From: Alitta virens
Lineage: Eukaryota > Annelida > Polychaeta > Phyllodocida > Nereididae
Reading direction: 5' to 3'
DNA length: 64,000 nt
NCBI GenBank assembly: GCA_932294295.1
Contig: OW028579.1
Coordinates: 30,081,250 to 30,145,249, forward strand
Shown here: positions 37,861 to 49,048 of the stretch, in pieces
Layout of the letters: each line of letters opens with the position of its first letter
How positions within the stretch are numbered: position 1 is the first letter of the stretch
Notes under the pieces: model-generated
Told to the model about the DNA's origin: nothing
Databases searched by the model: none
Seen by the model: only the letters and a program-made list of their open reading frames with translations
Translations under genes and position numbers: made by a program

Positions 37861-37985
37861 CAGATTTACCTTCTTATTCTCGAATACAAGACGGGTCTCA
37901 ACCATATGGAGGTCTCATTTTAAACTCCAGTACATATTGTATAGTGGGGTATATATTTTTTGTGAAGATTGGACAAATTTTTGTA

Positions 37986-37991
37986 AATAAA
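37986..37991 (+). terminator. polyadenylation signal AATAAA
   Basis: Canonical hexamer 126 bp downstream of the stop codon, followed within 25 bp by GTTGGGGTTTG, a GT-rich element. Confidence 0.7.
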
Positions 37992-38364
37992 AGAAAAGTT
38001 GGGGTTTGACTTCTTGCCAATGTTTCTGTATGTTGTGTTGTTTAATGCTTAGTATGATAAAAAAAATTAGCAAAAAAAAAAGAAGACAGAAAAACTAATT
38101 CGAATCCTACCATATTCTATTCCTTTGTACTAATTAGACTACCTGACTACACCTTATGTAACTTTGATAAGCTATGATTTATGAGCCATTGCAGATAAGT
38201 CCACCCACATGTCTATTGATATAGAACAGACACTACATATGCATGTAAGGAGGTACAAGGCCTATCTGTATTATATCAGAAGACAACATTTCAAGACTTG
38301 TTCGAAGTACACCTACCAGTCAGTGTCTTGGTGCAGATAAGCATACTTTTTCACAGCATATATT
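37992..38364. other. intergenic, no feature seen
   Basis: Nothing recognisable apart from a short A-rich run at 38069-38090. Confidence 0.4.
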
Positions 38365-38912
38365 TATGAACATATGATACAAAACTAAACTGCACCCCTA
38401 TAAAAACAAATATTGGGTTTTTGTGTGGCCAGTTGAAATAAACATCGTCTTAAGCTAATTAATGCACAAAGGGAGCAGCTGGCTGGCCTAATGGTTCAGG
38501 CATCCGCCAATTCGATATTGGCCAGCTCTGCGGAAGATCCCGGGTTTGATCCGCAGGCTGGGCGCTCTTGATGAACTACATCCCAGCTGGATGTCGATTG
38601 CATGAGACGTTAAATTGGAGTCCCTTGTACTCAGTGTCTATGAACATATGATACAAAACTAAACTGCACCCCTATAAAAACAAATATTGGGGTTTTGTGT
38701 GGCCAGTTGAAATAAACATCGTCTTAAGCTAATTAATGCACAAAGGGAGCAGCTGGCTGGCCTAATGGTCGAGGCATCCGCCAATTCCATATTGGCCAGC
38801 TCTGCGGAAGATCCCGGGTTTGATCCGCAAGCCGGGCGCTCTTGATGAACTACATCCCAGCTGGATGTTGATTGCATGAGACGTTAAATTGGAGATGCCT
38901 TGCTGAGGCAAG
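38365..38912 (+). repeat. 274-bp tandem duplication containing a family A SINE head
   Basis: 38365-38638 is repeated from 38639 with few differences. Each copy contains 5' flank, then GGCTGGCCTAATGG (A box), GGGTTTGATCCGC (B box), CATCCCAGCTGGATG. The first copy stops at CTCAGTGTCTATG; the second continues into the SINE body and tail to about 39060. Confidence 0.88.
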
Positions 38913-39060
38913 TAACAGACATGGGGTAAATGTGCAACATGGTGACTCTATTATTAAGGCTGACATGGTCAACATGGTGACTCCAAACCTTATCTCGTCA
39001 TTACATCTGCCTCTGGCAGCTGGTAATATAAGCTGACTAAACTTCAGAGTACAGACCCAG
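38752..39060 (+). repeat. tRNA-derived SINE (family A), full length
   Basis: Head with A and B boxes at about 38754-38825, body with TGCTGAGGCAAGTAACAG, tail CATCTGCCTCTGGCAGCTGG...CAGACCCAGTAACATTGA. The reference copy for this family in the window. Confidence 0.8.
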
Positions 39061-39159
39061 TAACATTGATATATTCAAATGAACACTATATACATGTACT
39101 ACTTCAATATTTGAATACCTCTGTGTGAGAAATTGTGATCGCTATGCAAGGAGAATCCT

Positions 39160-39302
39160 GTCTTATCCTATCCTATCCTATCCTATCCTATCCTATCCTA
39201 TCCTATCCTATCCTATCCTATCCTATCCTATCCTACTCTATCCTATCCTATCCTATCCTACTCTATCCTATCCTATCCTATCCTATCCTATCCTATCCTA
39301 CC
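39160..39302. repeat. (TATCC)n microsatellite
   Basis: About 28 pentamers with a few CTCTA/CCTAC variants. Produces artificial LSYPI-repeat frames. Confidence 0.97.
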
Positions 39303-40140
39303 ATGATTAATTTGCACAATGCCCCATGCACGTTCGAGCGCAAACATGGTTTTTCAATCAGGCCTCTTTTCATGGGTTGTGAATTCTTAAAATTAAATGG
39401 CCATGCATGCAAACGGATTGGAATTTCAGATTAATTCTGATAAGTACGTGGGTTTTCGAACCCTATTCATTGTTGATAGAACAGAATAAAGGCAAAGCTT
39501 GTGAGAGAGAAACAGAAAAGATAAGAGAAAATATGAAAGATTGGCACACTAAAAAGCAGTTTGCTGATGGACAAAACTGAAACGATGTATTAAGTTGTAT
39601 TGATATTTTCCCAGGCAGATATAATGATGACATGATGCTGATCACTTGCACCATGTCAAACTTGTAATGGGCCAATGGCATTTTTCACTGCTGTAGTATA
39701 AACATCAAGAACACAGATAACATCACTTCCCGGATAACATGCAACATGCAACGTCGGAGCGACAATCGCAGGGCATCGGTTATTGTCGGACCGAATGTTG
39801 GCATTCTATTTTAAATCCACAAGAGACAAATGTCCAAATAAACTAAGAAATAAAGCCTTAGCCAGATATCGAACCCATTGCAACATAAACAAAGAAGCCA
39901 ACATGGATATTTGTTTTTCTCAAGACCTGCAGTAAAAAGTAATCATGAAAATGTTTGTATTCTGGTTAAGATGAGAAAACACATCTATATAAACTAATAA
40001 ACGAATATCTCTAACAACGCATGCATTGACTTATGACACACTATATAATATGACATATATGCGTACTATGTAAGTATGTCTGTCTTAATTTCACCTGCAA
40101 ATATAATGGTAACATGTAATAGCATGTTTGTCCATGTTAG
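39303..40140. other. intergenic with one degenerate MITE
   Basis: A MITE-like stretch at 39728-39810 (CCCGGATAACATGC..GTCGGACCGAATGTTGG). Otherwise AT-rich, without features. Confidence 0.45.
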
Positions 40141-40149
40141 TCCATAACC

Positions 40150-40332
40150 ATATGATAACATGCCAAATTGGCACTGCCTATATGTCAGATCCCGGTCGTG
40201 CCAATGTCGGGCTAATCTGGCATGCTATCTGGGTGTGTTCCCGATAGCATGCCACACTGGCTTGATGTTGGCACTGCTTTTGCCATCGTTGGCTAACGTT
40301 GGTCCAACATTGTCATGATCTGGCATGCTATC
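40150..40332. repeat. two adjacent CCCAGATAGCAT-family MITEs, the second split by the Polinton
   Basis: First copy about 40160-40236, ending GGCATGCTATCTGGG. Second starts CCCGATAGCATGCCACACTG at 40243 and runs to GGCATGCTATC at 40332, where the Polinton begins. Confidence 0.75.
40327..40332. other. 6-bp target site duplication (left)
   Basis: GCTATC, identical to 56088-56093. Six base pairs is the duplication size made by Polinton integrases. Confidence 0.93.
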
Positions 40333-40436
40333 AGTAGTATGGTATGAGTGACCTTCTACTGCCGCTTCGGGAAATTTTTCTTTCTATGGTGGGGTGGCGA
40401 ATTCGCAAAAAGTAGCTAATTGCTTTAGGGGGTGAA
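40333..40436 (+). repeat. Polinton left terminal inverted repeat
   Basis: 104 bp matching the complement of 55984-56087 with two mismatches. It ends in TTGCTTTAGGGGGTGAA, after which the two sides diverge. Confidence 0.92.
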
Positions 40437-40602
40437 ATGGGGTGAAATATCAATAAAACTGATCATTAATTATTAGTGAAACTCTAGCCAATAATAGGGT
40501 GAAATGTAGACGTGGTCAAATTGCAGGGGGGAGGGTGTAGGGGGGTAGGGAGGTGGTTTGTAAAAAAGGGGTGAAAACATAATAATTATTATTCAGTTCA
40601 CA

Positions 40603-40976
40603 ATGGAATCTTCAACCAAACACATCGACGCTGGTTGTTCTCTGCATAACTATGATAGTCAAGCAGAAAATATGTTTCAAGAAATGCTAGAAAACTTTTC
40701 TGATCCAAATGAAATTCAACAGTTTGCCATCAGAAATAATCTCTCAGAAGATGTAAATGTATCAAAACGAATATCCGAGTTATCACAAAGGTTATTGATC
40801 AAAACCTTGATGAAATACGACGCACAATTTGTGATTTGAAGAATGGAGAACTGAAAGATGCATACTCTCTACCTCTTGGTCAATTATTATTCCTATCAAT
40901 TGATCCTGGAGTGAGATGTATTAGCATCAGGAAGTTCTTCCGTCCAAAATTTGATAGAAAAAATAAGAAAATATGA
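40603..40976 (+). pseudogene. Polinton ORF A, one frameshift
   Basis: From the ATG at 40603 the frame reads about 65 coding-like residues and runs off at a stop at 40837-40839. The neighbouring frame carries on from about 40795 with VIDQNLDEIRRTICDLKNGE, SLPLGQLLFLSIDPG and RKFFRPKFDR to a TGA at 40974-40976. The natural product would be about 124 residues. A one-base slip near 40795 separates the halves. Function unknown. Its stop overlaps the next start (ATGA). Confidence 0.6.
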
Positions 40977-41281
40977 AAAATTCGCATTTCTTTCATTTAA
41001 TATTATTAACAACAAGAAACCAAGCCAAAGCTTTATTAGAAACAGCTAATAAAGATCAAGTTCTAGAAATTGTAAAAATAATATATAATTTAAATAAAAA
41101 TCAACAAATACTACTTCCTAAAACGAAAAATTTGCTAAATAAACATAAAAGTCTTATATCAAAACTCACTAATAAAAACAACACGGATAAAAAGAACTAT
41201 ACATTAATTGTAAAAAACTGGATTAAAATCCTAAATTTAATTTCATCTTCTAAAAATATTCTACTGAAAGTCATAACATGA
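40973..41281 (+). CDS. Polinton ORF B, small basic protein, 102 aa
   Basis: Lys-rich helical protein: TRNQAKALLETANKDQVLEI, then LNKHKSLISKL and KK-rich stretches. Small basic proteins of this shape (NQ.KALL.T....Q...I.EI.YN....LLPK.K..L.KHK) accompany Polinton/adinto-like elements in several invertebrates as I recall them; role unknown, perhaps DNA or capsid associated. The start overlaps ORF A's stop and its stop overlaps ORF C's start. Confidence 0.6.
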   Translation: MKNSHFFHLILLTTRNQAKALLETANKDQVLEIVKIIYNLNKNQQILLPKTKNLLNKHKSLISKLTNKNNTDKKNYTLIVKNWIKILNLISSSKNILLKVIT

Positions 41282-41634
41282 AGAAATACGTTTTAGTGTC
41301 TTATGACGAATTCCATGGCACTACTAATGCTGATAAAAATCAAAATAAAGATTTTATACTAGCCTCTATTCCTAAAAACATTCAAACAAAAGCCAGAGCA
41401 ATTTTGGAACACATTTCTAAGGATAGCAATTTAGATTGGAATGAAAAAGGCGAATTAATTATTAATGGAGAGATAATCAACAACAGTCACATAACAGATC
41501 TTATCAAATGCGCTTTGTATTCATACAAGAATTTTAACCCCCCTGGATATGATCGATTTTCTATTGCCCTAGATCAAAGCCATTCATTGATTTTCTATAG
41601 AGCAGGACTGGAGCACCTGTGGTGGGGTAATTAA
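41278..41634 (+). CDS. Polinton ORF C, 118 aa
   Basis: MKKYVLVSYDEFHG start, then an IPKNIQTKARAILEHI helix, LDWNEKGELIINGEII, HITDLIKCALYSYKNFNPPG. The W-N-x-K-G-E-L / NSHITDLI pattern recurs in unknown proteins next to Polinton-like genes as I remember them. The last 15 residues (after about AGLEHLW) look like run-on, so the true C-terminus may be lost. Confidence 0.55.
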   Translation: MKKYVLVSYDEFHGTTNADKNQNKDFILASIPKNIQTKARAILEHISKDSNLDWNEKGELIINGEIINNSHITDLIKCALYSYKNFNPPGYDRFSIALDQSHSLIFYRAGLEHLWWGN

Positions 41635-41639
41635 TTTGA

Positions 41640-42206
41640 CACCCTGTCAACGTCATCTCATCATGGGAAACCCCCCTATTCTAAAAATAGAAATGCGAAG
41701 TCACGGTGCAGTGAATCTGGCCCCCCTTGGTCCCCCTCCTCCATTGTAATCCATTGCAGCCTGTTGTAGCGTGCTGTAGTCTATGGTGCAATACTTGGAA
41801 ACCCCCTATTCTAAAAATAGAAATGACTTTTTACCCCTCCAGAAGCAGCCTTTAAACAATTAATGTTCACTTAAATGATATTTATTACAACTGATTGGAA
41901 ATTGAACTTAAGAGAGCTTGAAGGGTGTATTCCTGCTATTAATATTGATATTAAGATCTTTAGATTTACAATATCTCAAAACTGTGAATAAAAGTAAAAA
42001 ATCCTAGAATAACTATGTTATTATCATAAGATATGCGCATTTTGTCCAAGTGTGCTATTATTTGTTAGGTAATATAGTAGTGCGCATATATATCAATTAT
42101 GAGGTTTACTAAAAGGTTTGACCAAATTTCTCTCATTTACTGTTATTTTCATATCAAAGGAGCAAAACCCCTTCTTGATACCATGTGACATAGCCCCCCC
42201 CCCCCC
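41640..42206. other. Polinton non-coding stretch
   Basis: The phrase AAACCCCCTATTCTAAAAAT occurs twice (near 41668 and 41800). Ends in a 14-base C run at 42194-42206, directly against the inverted-repeat arm. No gene seen. Confidence 0.6.
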
Positions 42207-42887
42207 ATCCCATTTCAGTGATTACCTAGAGTGAAAACATAACTGGGGTTCCACTCAGTGGTTCCACTATAGTTAAAATATGTGCCAGCTGCAGTGACCT
42301 GCATTCTTATTAGACTGTGTGTGTGTTTCCATCAGTGCAGGTAGTTGTGTACATCAAACATAAAGGATATCATATTAGGAATTTTGAGATTTAATGCTAG
42401 TTTAAGAGTTCATGTACTGGAAGGTAAGTTTATACATTTATGCTATTTTCATGTTAAAGACAAAGCTAAACGGTTTGCAATACACACTGATACATGAAAG
42501 ATTAAGGAAGTTTTCTGTTACAGTATAGACTATCCAAGATTTGAAAAATTAAAAACCCACTGTTTAGTTCTGTGCATATAATGACAAGAATCAAGAACTA
42601 CAGAGCTCTCTAGTTCCTGATTGATATTTTGAGAGGTGTGCAGTATTTACCCCATTCTCTTGAAAAATTAATATTAAAATAATTCGGGTAGCATATATAT
42701 TATAATTGATCAGAAGTTTAGCCTAGGGGCCAGGGCTGATTAAAAACCAAAGGTAATATTGTGGAACCTAATAATTAAGTTCATATTTTAATTTGTGTTC
42801 CCTGTGCACTATGCAAGATTCTAAAACTGAGCCTAAATCATGATATTAAGATCACTACTTCAGTGGTTCCAAGGGGTGGAGTCCCCT

Positions 42888-42968
42888 GTGTATATGATAT
42901 GATATGATATGATATGATATGATATGATATGATATGATATGATATGATATGATATGATATGATATGAT
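42888..42968. repeat. (GATAT)n microsatellite, left arm
   Basis: About 16 pentamers; the matching array in the right arm (54729-54776) has about 10. Main length difference between arms. Confidence 0.95.
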
Positions 42969-43041
42969 TACCAAGGGTAATAACAGGGATTCCACTATAG
43001 CTAAATGTTGGTCCCATTCATTCATTCAGCATTTGTTCAGA

Positions 43042-43075
43042 CTGCTTGGAAGAAATGTATGTTTCTTCCAAGCAG
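43042..43075. repeat. perfect 14-bp-stem hairpin
   Basis: CTGCTTGGAAGAAA, 6-nt loop TGTATG, then the exact complement. Mirrored at 54622-54655. In the A' subrepeat only; the A copy lacks it. Confidence 0.85.
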
Positions 43076-44251
43076 TGTCCATCAGTGCAGACATTTGTAT
43101 CAAACATATATAGGATTTACTGGAATGGACAATATCCCTACAATGAACTTTTTACTGAATATTACCAAAAATATTATCTTTAAATGATTTAGGTTCCAGG
43201 TTGGTGCATGTTGTCATACATTGACAATTTGACATTGAATTGTGTTTTTTTTTCAGAAATTGTATTCCATTTTCTTTGAAACTGCATTTGTAAACCACAT
43301 TTCATTAATGGTACTAATAAAACCCATATAGAAGAACTCATGTTCAAAATTTCAGCCTTCTTCATGACATATTGTTCTTGGTATAGCCATTCAAAAATGG
43401 TGTTTTGCAAAAACGACCAAAATGAAAAAGCTATTTCAAGCAGACAGAATATTATGGAAATTCAACCTGTACCTCTCAAAGTTTGTCTAGCAAAAGTAAC
43501 GGGGCCAAATCTAAAGCATATCCATATTAGAGGTCTTAACTTGAATAGTTTTTAAGATATAATAATTTAAAAACTGCATTTCATATGACGTTGCCAAAAC
43601 GAGTGCATTGATCTAAAATTTTACACACCTCCTATAAACTAATGTAGCTTTGCCTCAGAATTTTTTAAGGCAAATCTGAGATGGTCAGGTGGGAAAATTT
43701 TCTGAAATTTGTTGAATTGACAGGGAATGACACAAATTTAATTAAGTTCATATTTTAATTTGTGTTCCCTATGTACTATGCAAGATTCTAAAACTGAGCC
43801 TAAATCATGATATTAAGATCACTTCTTCAGTGGTATCTGGAATTCAAAGATTTGTAAACCAACTAAAACTGCATACAAACAAATATTTTTCACTGCATTC
43901 AACTATGAGAAAGTACGAAAGGCAGAGTGGTAATTATCAGGGTCTATTAATACCAAAGCTTTGAATTACCACATGTATGTCTCAAGGACATGATCCCTGT
44001 TATCACACAATACACTTTCATATCATATAAAGACAATTTCATATGTTTTTGTTTAACAAGAACAAGAATACATCATGATAAAATACTTAAAAATTTTAGA
44101 ACTTTGCAACAAACTTAAAACATTTACAAACTACAAAAATGTCATATTTACAACACTGAACATACGTAAAAAAAATTACAAATACATTAAAACTTAAACC
44201 AAAAATTTAAACTGCACACTTCAAACTTGCCTTAGAGGGCTGCACTTCCCA

Positions 44252-44286
<35 letters not shown>

Positions 44287-47200
44287 TATTTCTCATTTAA
44301 ATCACAAAACTAAAGACAAAATCATATTTTACAAATTATTTAAAAATGTTTACCCAAAGTTACAATCTATTATGTTACTTACACTAGAAAAATAAGAGAT
44401 TTGCTGACTTATTTAAGATATTTGACTAATAAAACCAAAAAAATTAAAATTATGTAACTTCCATCTATCTACAGTCATCTTGTAATGTTAATCATCATGT
44501 TCTTTTAGGTTAATCCCTAATTATTGGTCTGAAAATGTTCAAATCTGTTCATACAGTGACAGGTATCCCCATTGCATGCAGATGTTTTTCAGGAACAACA
44601 TGATCAAAGTAATGAATTACCAGACATTTTTTGTTAATGCATCAAAATTGTTTAATGCATTTCAATATAAGAGACTTCAGTTTCATGGAAGATAGTCACA
44701 ATTTAAGTTTGTTACAAACATCTTGTCACATTATTTGCTTTAGCAGAAAGCATATGATCATGTGACTTGAACAAAACAAGAATAAAGTATAGTTTAGCTT
44801 TTTATTTTCCTATGTTGACTTATACCATGTCTCCATTCTTATACTAAATTGGTAAAATACTGATAGCACCACTGTAAAATCACTCCAAGACATTGACAAA
44901 ACACAAACTACTAGATAAATTCATATTACTTCTAGAAAATACATGTTTAATTATATAATTAGGACGTGATTAATGGATATTTAAAAGCTTATAGTCATAA
45001 AACTGCTGCAAGAAATCACACTTATGCAATGGCTCCGACATATGAATATCTTAAATTATACACTATTTGGATAATTGATTGCAAGAATAAGGGATTATCC
45101 TTAATAGGAGTCAGTTTGTTTTTAATACTTTGTTAGTTTTGAACTTCTTGATGTAGCAAAATCACAAGGACTGCATAGGTAAAGTCCATAAAATCATTAA
45201 ACAGCGTCTCAGTGAAGCGTGACATATTTTTGTGCGGGACGACAGAATCATTCAACCGTAAAAAATAGGTCAACCCTGCGTCAGCGTCTTATGACCACAG
45301 CAGCAGCATCTTTGATTTCTTCAAATGTCAATACAGAGTTTCTTCAAGTTTATTACTATACATCCTGGATTATAGCCGTATGGATCATAGGATACTATCC
45401 ACATATATCTATATCTTTTTGTGCCTATTGGATCCACAGTTGCTTCAATTTGCGGTAAAAATACAATGTAAACAATCGTCGTTTTCCCAGCCTACAAATA
45501 TCCTAGTGCAATGGTCAACCTATCAAAAGAAGCGTAATTTTCTCAGCTACATTTTTTATATATCTGTTTTACAATATTCCTATCCGTTCTTAAGATACAG
45601 TTGAAAATGTAAACACAAGTCAAATCGTAACTCATTTCTTATATTTCTTTGACATATTTGTTACACTTTACCAATCGGTTTGCCATTTTACCATGTTTCT
45701 ACCCATACTTAGCTGCTGATCATGTTTGACACTTAAATGCATCATGTATGTTTTTTTTCATTACTATAACATGCTCAACATCAACACTCTTGACTCATTA
45801 CATACTCAATTACAGTCGCAAAGTCACGAACTATATATTATTTCTACCTCCTGTATGCAATATCACACGTACTCAATTTCCATGGTATGATGTTATATTT
45901 GATATTAGAAACAAGCAAACATTTTGTTTGAAGCTTATTAGTCCCTATTCTATTCAACATTGATGCTTAGAATAATTACCATTGATTACTTAGCTAGCTT
46001 ATTGGTTCCACTAAATGATTTTAACTTTATTTATTTGTACCAAGTAGTGACTTAGATGTTGGAATGTGTAGCAAAGTGTTACAACTTAAATATAAGTTTG
46101 CATGTTATCTGTGATCTAAACCATAGAAATTGTGATTTTGAATAAAGTATCATTTAAATTCAGCTTTTATTTCAGCAATGTATGATTATCATGGTTCATA
46201 CTAACTAAAGCATCTTTCTATTAATTATTTATTGTTTATCAGACCAGAGCTCAGTTTTCTAAGTTAATGGATACCATAATTTCCTACAAAAGTGTGTGGA
46301 GACAGCATTTATTGACACTGTTATTACCAATCCATAACTTCATTTAATATCCTTAGGAGTGGTACATGAGTCTTTTCTTATCTTATGCATATCCAATACC
46401 TCAACTTGACTTGTATGAAAAGACAGAATCTATAATAGGAATGTATTGTGCCAACTTAAACTCAAGCACTCTGACAGATAATAATAATTGTAGAAATCCT
46501 CCATAAACAATCCAAAAACTTTTAATCAAATTGAATATGATCCAAAACTTGCACCACAAAGTCAAAATGTTTAAATTTAACCAGTTCCATAATATGTTTT
46601 GCATGCATGTTATTATATTTAACACCAAAAACAAGCAAAAGGTTGTTTGAAACACAGGCGTTTGCCGTCATGATAGACCTCAGCAAGTTAGTATACTATA
46701 AGACCAAGGCTACTGACTTTGTCAAGAACAGCTTTTACTCCCCCTGTGCAACTGCCTTCAAGGATGTGACCAGTTTCAGTCAATAACATCATATTACACA
46801 TTAAAAATGGCTATATTATACACAAAAATAATTTTCCTTCATATTCTAAGTGATAACTTCCATTATTAATGGGTATTTACCACTTATATACAAGGAATTC
46901 CTTGCCTGTACACTGGGAAATGTTCAATTCTCAGCTCTTATGGCATCTAATTTGCATATTTCACCATCTACACACATCATCATGTGACACATGATGGTGC
47001 TTTCTGATTGGTCAATATCGCCCAAACACAGTATGCTGTCAGCTTTAACCCAATTAAGTATGTTTAGCTCATACTAACAATGTGAAGTACATCTTTCTGT
47101 TATTTATTGTTTGTCACATCATAACTTTGTTTCCTAATGTTACAAAAAGTATGAGTATCACAATTAAGTGCAACATTTGTAGAGAAAGCATCCACAATGA

Positions 47201-47772
47201 TACTTTGTTTCACATTCACTGCATAATGCAAACTAGTTTAAGAAATATTCTCTGTTATAGATCTATAAAATGTGTTCTTCATATAAATGAGTTAGCTTGT
47301 GTAAATAATCTTGTGTAGTAACAAAATATACATCTTTAATTGGAGGATTCAAAGTGAAACTTTACAACCCAACTTAAAATCAAAAGCTTCTAATAAATTA
47401 ATTAGCATCAACTTAATGATACTTTTCTGAAACTTAACTAATATGTTAATGTGATTGTATGACTTAGTAGCTTGTTAATCCAACTTGTTAAACATTTTAA
47501 GAGTTTGTTTCATATAAGAACAGTGCTGAACACTTCAAATAACAAAGCAACAAAGGGGAGGATGTAAACAACTCACATAAATATGGTAAGTTAGGATGTT
47601 TTAAACAATAACATATACAAAATGTATGTTACATATTTATTTCATTAGACATAGCTATTAAGTTCAGACAGAAGTGTTACACATTATGATTCCATAATAC
47701 TTTTTCTACATTGCTATACCATATTCATTAGAAATGTGAAATTAGGGGTACCTCACACTCAGCAGTGCTCAG

Positions 47773-48509
47773 TGTCATTGCTGAGGCAAGTAAAAGACCT
47801 CACCCTTAGACTCCCAAGTCTTATCTCATCATTATGTCTGCCTCATAATACTTTCTAGGGATTGGTGTTGAATCAAATAGTTAGAGTCTGAAAGGTTTCC
47901 AATGATATACATTTATTCAGTGTAACAATAAAGATGATTGAATGATATTATGTCTTGATTTTTTTTAAAAGATACTCTGCCAGTTTGTTATGAAAAAAAT
48001 GTTAGCCGTGAACAGCTATTAAACACTTCTCTCACATTCGCCCAACATCACGGGAAGATCACAGAGCACGGTTGAGCATAATTTGGAATATAGACAGTTG
48101 AAATCTGTCCTTTTTTTAAATTTTTTTTTTTATTTTTTTTTGTGTGTGACTCGTTATCCTCTCCCTCTTCATGATAGAAAACAGTTAAATCTAACCTGGA
48201 TCGGATTTTACCGTTTCACAGTGGGTGAATATGAAATGAAGCATATTGTACACAATTAAGTGACTCAGCGATTTCTGGGTGGTGCTGTCACACCGAGATG
48301 GCGGAGATTTAGATCCTTCAACCATCTTACGAAAGGAAGTTGACACCGAGTCACATTTTTTAATATAAATCAAGCCAAATATGTATATTTCAGTAGCCAT
48401 TACTTCTAGCTACAAGCTAAAAGCTACTAACTACTAGCTGCTAACTACTAGCTGCTAGCTACTAGCTACTAGCTACTAGCTACTGCTAGCTACTAGATAC
48501 TAGCTACTG
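47773..48509. other. spacer of the inverted repeat, left part
   Basis: 47760-47870 is the 3' part of a family A SINE (CTCAGTGTC, GCTGAGGCAAGTAAAAGACC, CATCATTATGTCTGCCTC). A T-rich run follows at 48111-48145. 48412-48515 is an (AGCTACT)n-like minisatellite. No gene. Confidence 0.7.
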
Positions 48510-48824
48510 CTAGCCTATTCTTAAATAAATCTGTTTCAAGAGTCTGTATTTATCAGACATTTGCATAATCCAACAAGAATTTGGATTAGTTTGAATAGTA
48601 GTGGAAGCATAATTTTGAATGTTACGCTCCAAAATATTGAGTCTATGAGTTTGGATGAAATTATGGCATTGACAGAGATTGGTTTGGTGGGTATTCCATT
48701 CGGCATGACTTAATACTGAGCTCAGAATGCAAACAAAAAGATCCACAAGGTTTTTTGGATTAGGTTTTGATGCAAATAATTCTTCATTTAACAAAGCAAT
48801 GTTCCAATCCAAATAATCACTCAT
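48510..48824 (-). CDS. Polinton spacer ORF E, unknown, 104 aa
   Basis: Reads MSDYLDWNIALLNEELFASK, then a helical segment with Cys/His residues. Its start codon overlaps the stop of the preceding ORF by ATGA. No recognised domain; composition is coding-like compared with the arms. Confidence 0.4.
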   Translation of the reverse strand: MSDYLDWNIALLNEELFASKPNPKNLVDLFVCILSSVLSHAEWNTHQTNLCQCHNFIQTHRLNILERNIQNYASTTIQTNPNSCWIMQMSDKYRLLKQIYLRIG

Positions 48825-49048
48825 ATTGACACTTTTGTGAATTCGTCTTCGAGATTGGTTAAGAGATTAGCTAGATCAGCTCTTTGTGTTTGTTTTAATG
48901 AATTAAGGAAGGATGTGAATGCAGCCTGTGTATCACTTTGGGGTGCACTGAGTTGAACAACACTAATTAAAGCAGGAATCGAAGCGTTGAGGGGCTTCGT
49001 GGGTCGCCGCCGATTTAACGCTGTCATGCAAGAAGTCAGGGAGATCAT
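48821..49048 (-). CDS. Polinton spacer ORF D, unknown, 75 aa
   Basis: Starts inside the stop of the polymerase fragment (ATGA at 49045-49048) and ends inside the start of ORF E. Amphipathic helices (SFLNSLKQTQRADLANLLTN). Probably the C-terminal part of a longer protein fused here by deletion. Function unknown. Confidence 0.4.
   Translation of the reverse strand: MISLTSCMTALNRRRPTKPLNASIPALISVVQLSAPQSDTQAAFTSFLNSLKQTQRADLANLLTNLEDEFTKVSI

Larger units (their letters stand above)
42207..47772 (+). repeat. left arm of 5.5-kb inverted repeat
   Basis: Matches the complement of 49921-55460. From about 44.3 to 47.77 kb coordinates mirror with a constant sum of 97693, meaning no net indel over about 3.5 kb. 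The outer part differs by a few bases and by the length of the GATAT array. AT-rich; open frames (for example 47082-47318) are mirrored in the other arm but resemble no family. Contains a duplicated A-B/A'-B' subrepeat pair and a (TCTA)n at 44253-44285. Confidence 0.95.

Noticed and set aside
39125..39434. ORFs with LSYPI repeats
   Set aside because: Translation of the (TATCC)n microsatellite.
47082..47318. 78-codon protein present in both arms (47082-47318 and 50375-50611)
   Set aside because: It is conserved only because the arms are recent duplicates. Composition is AT-driven and no domain is visible.
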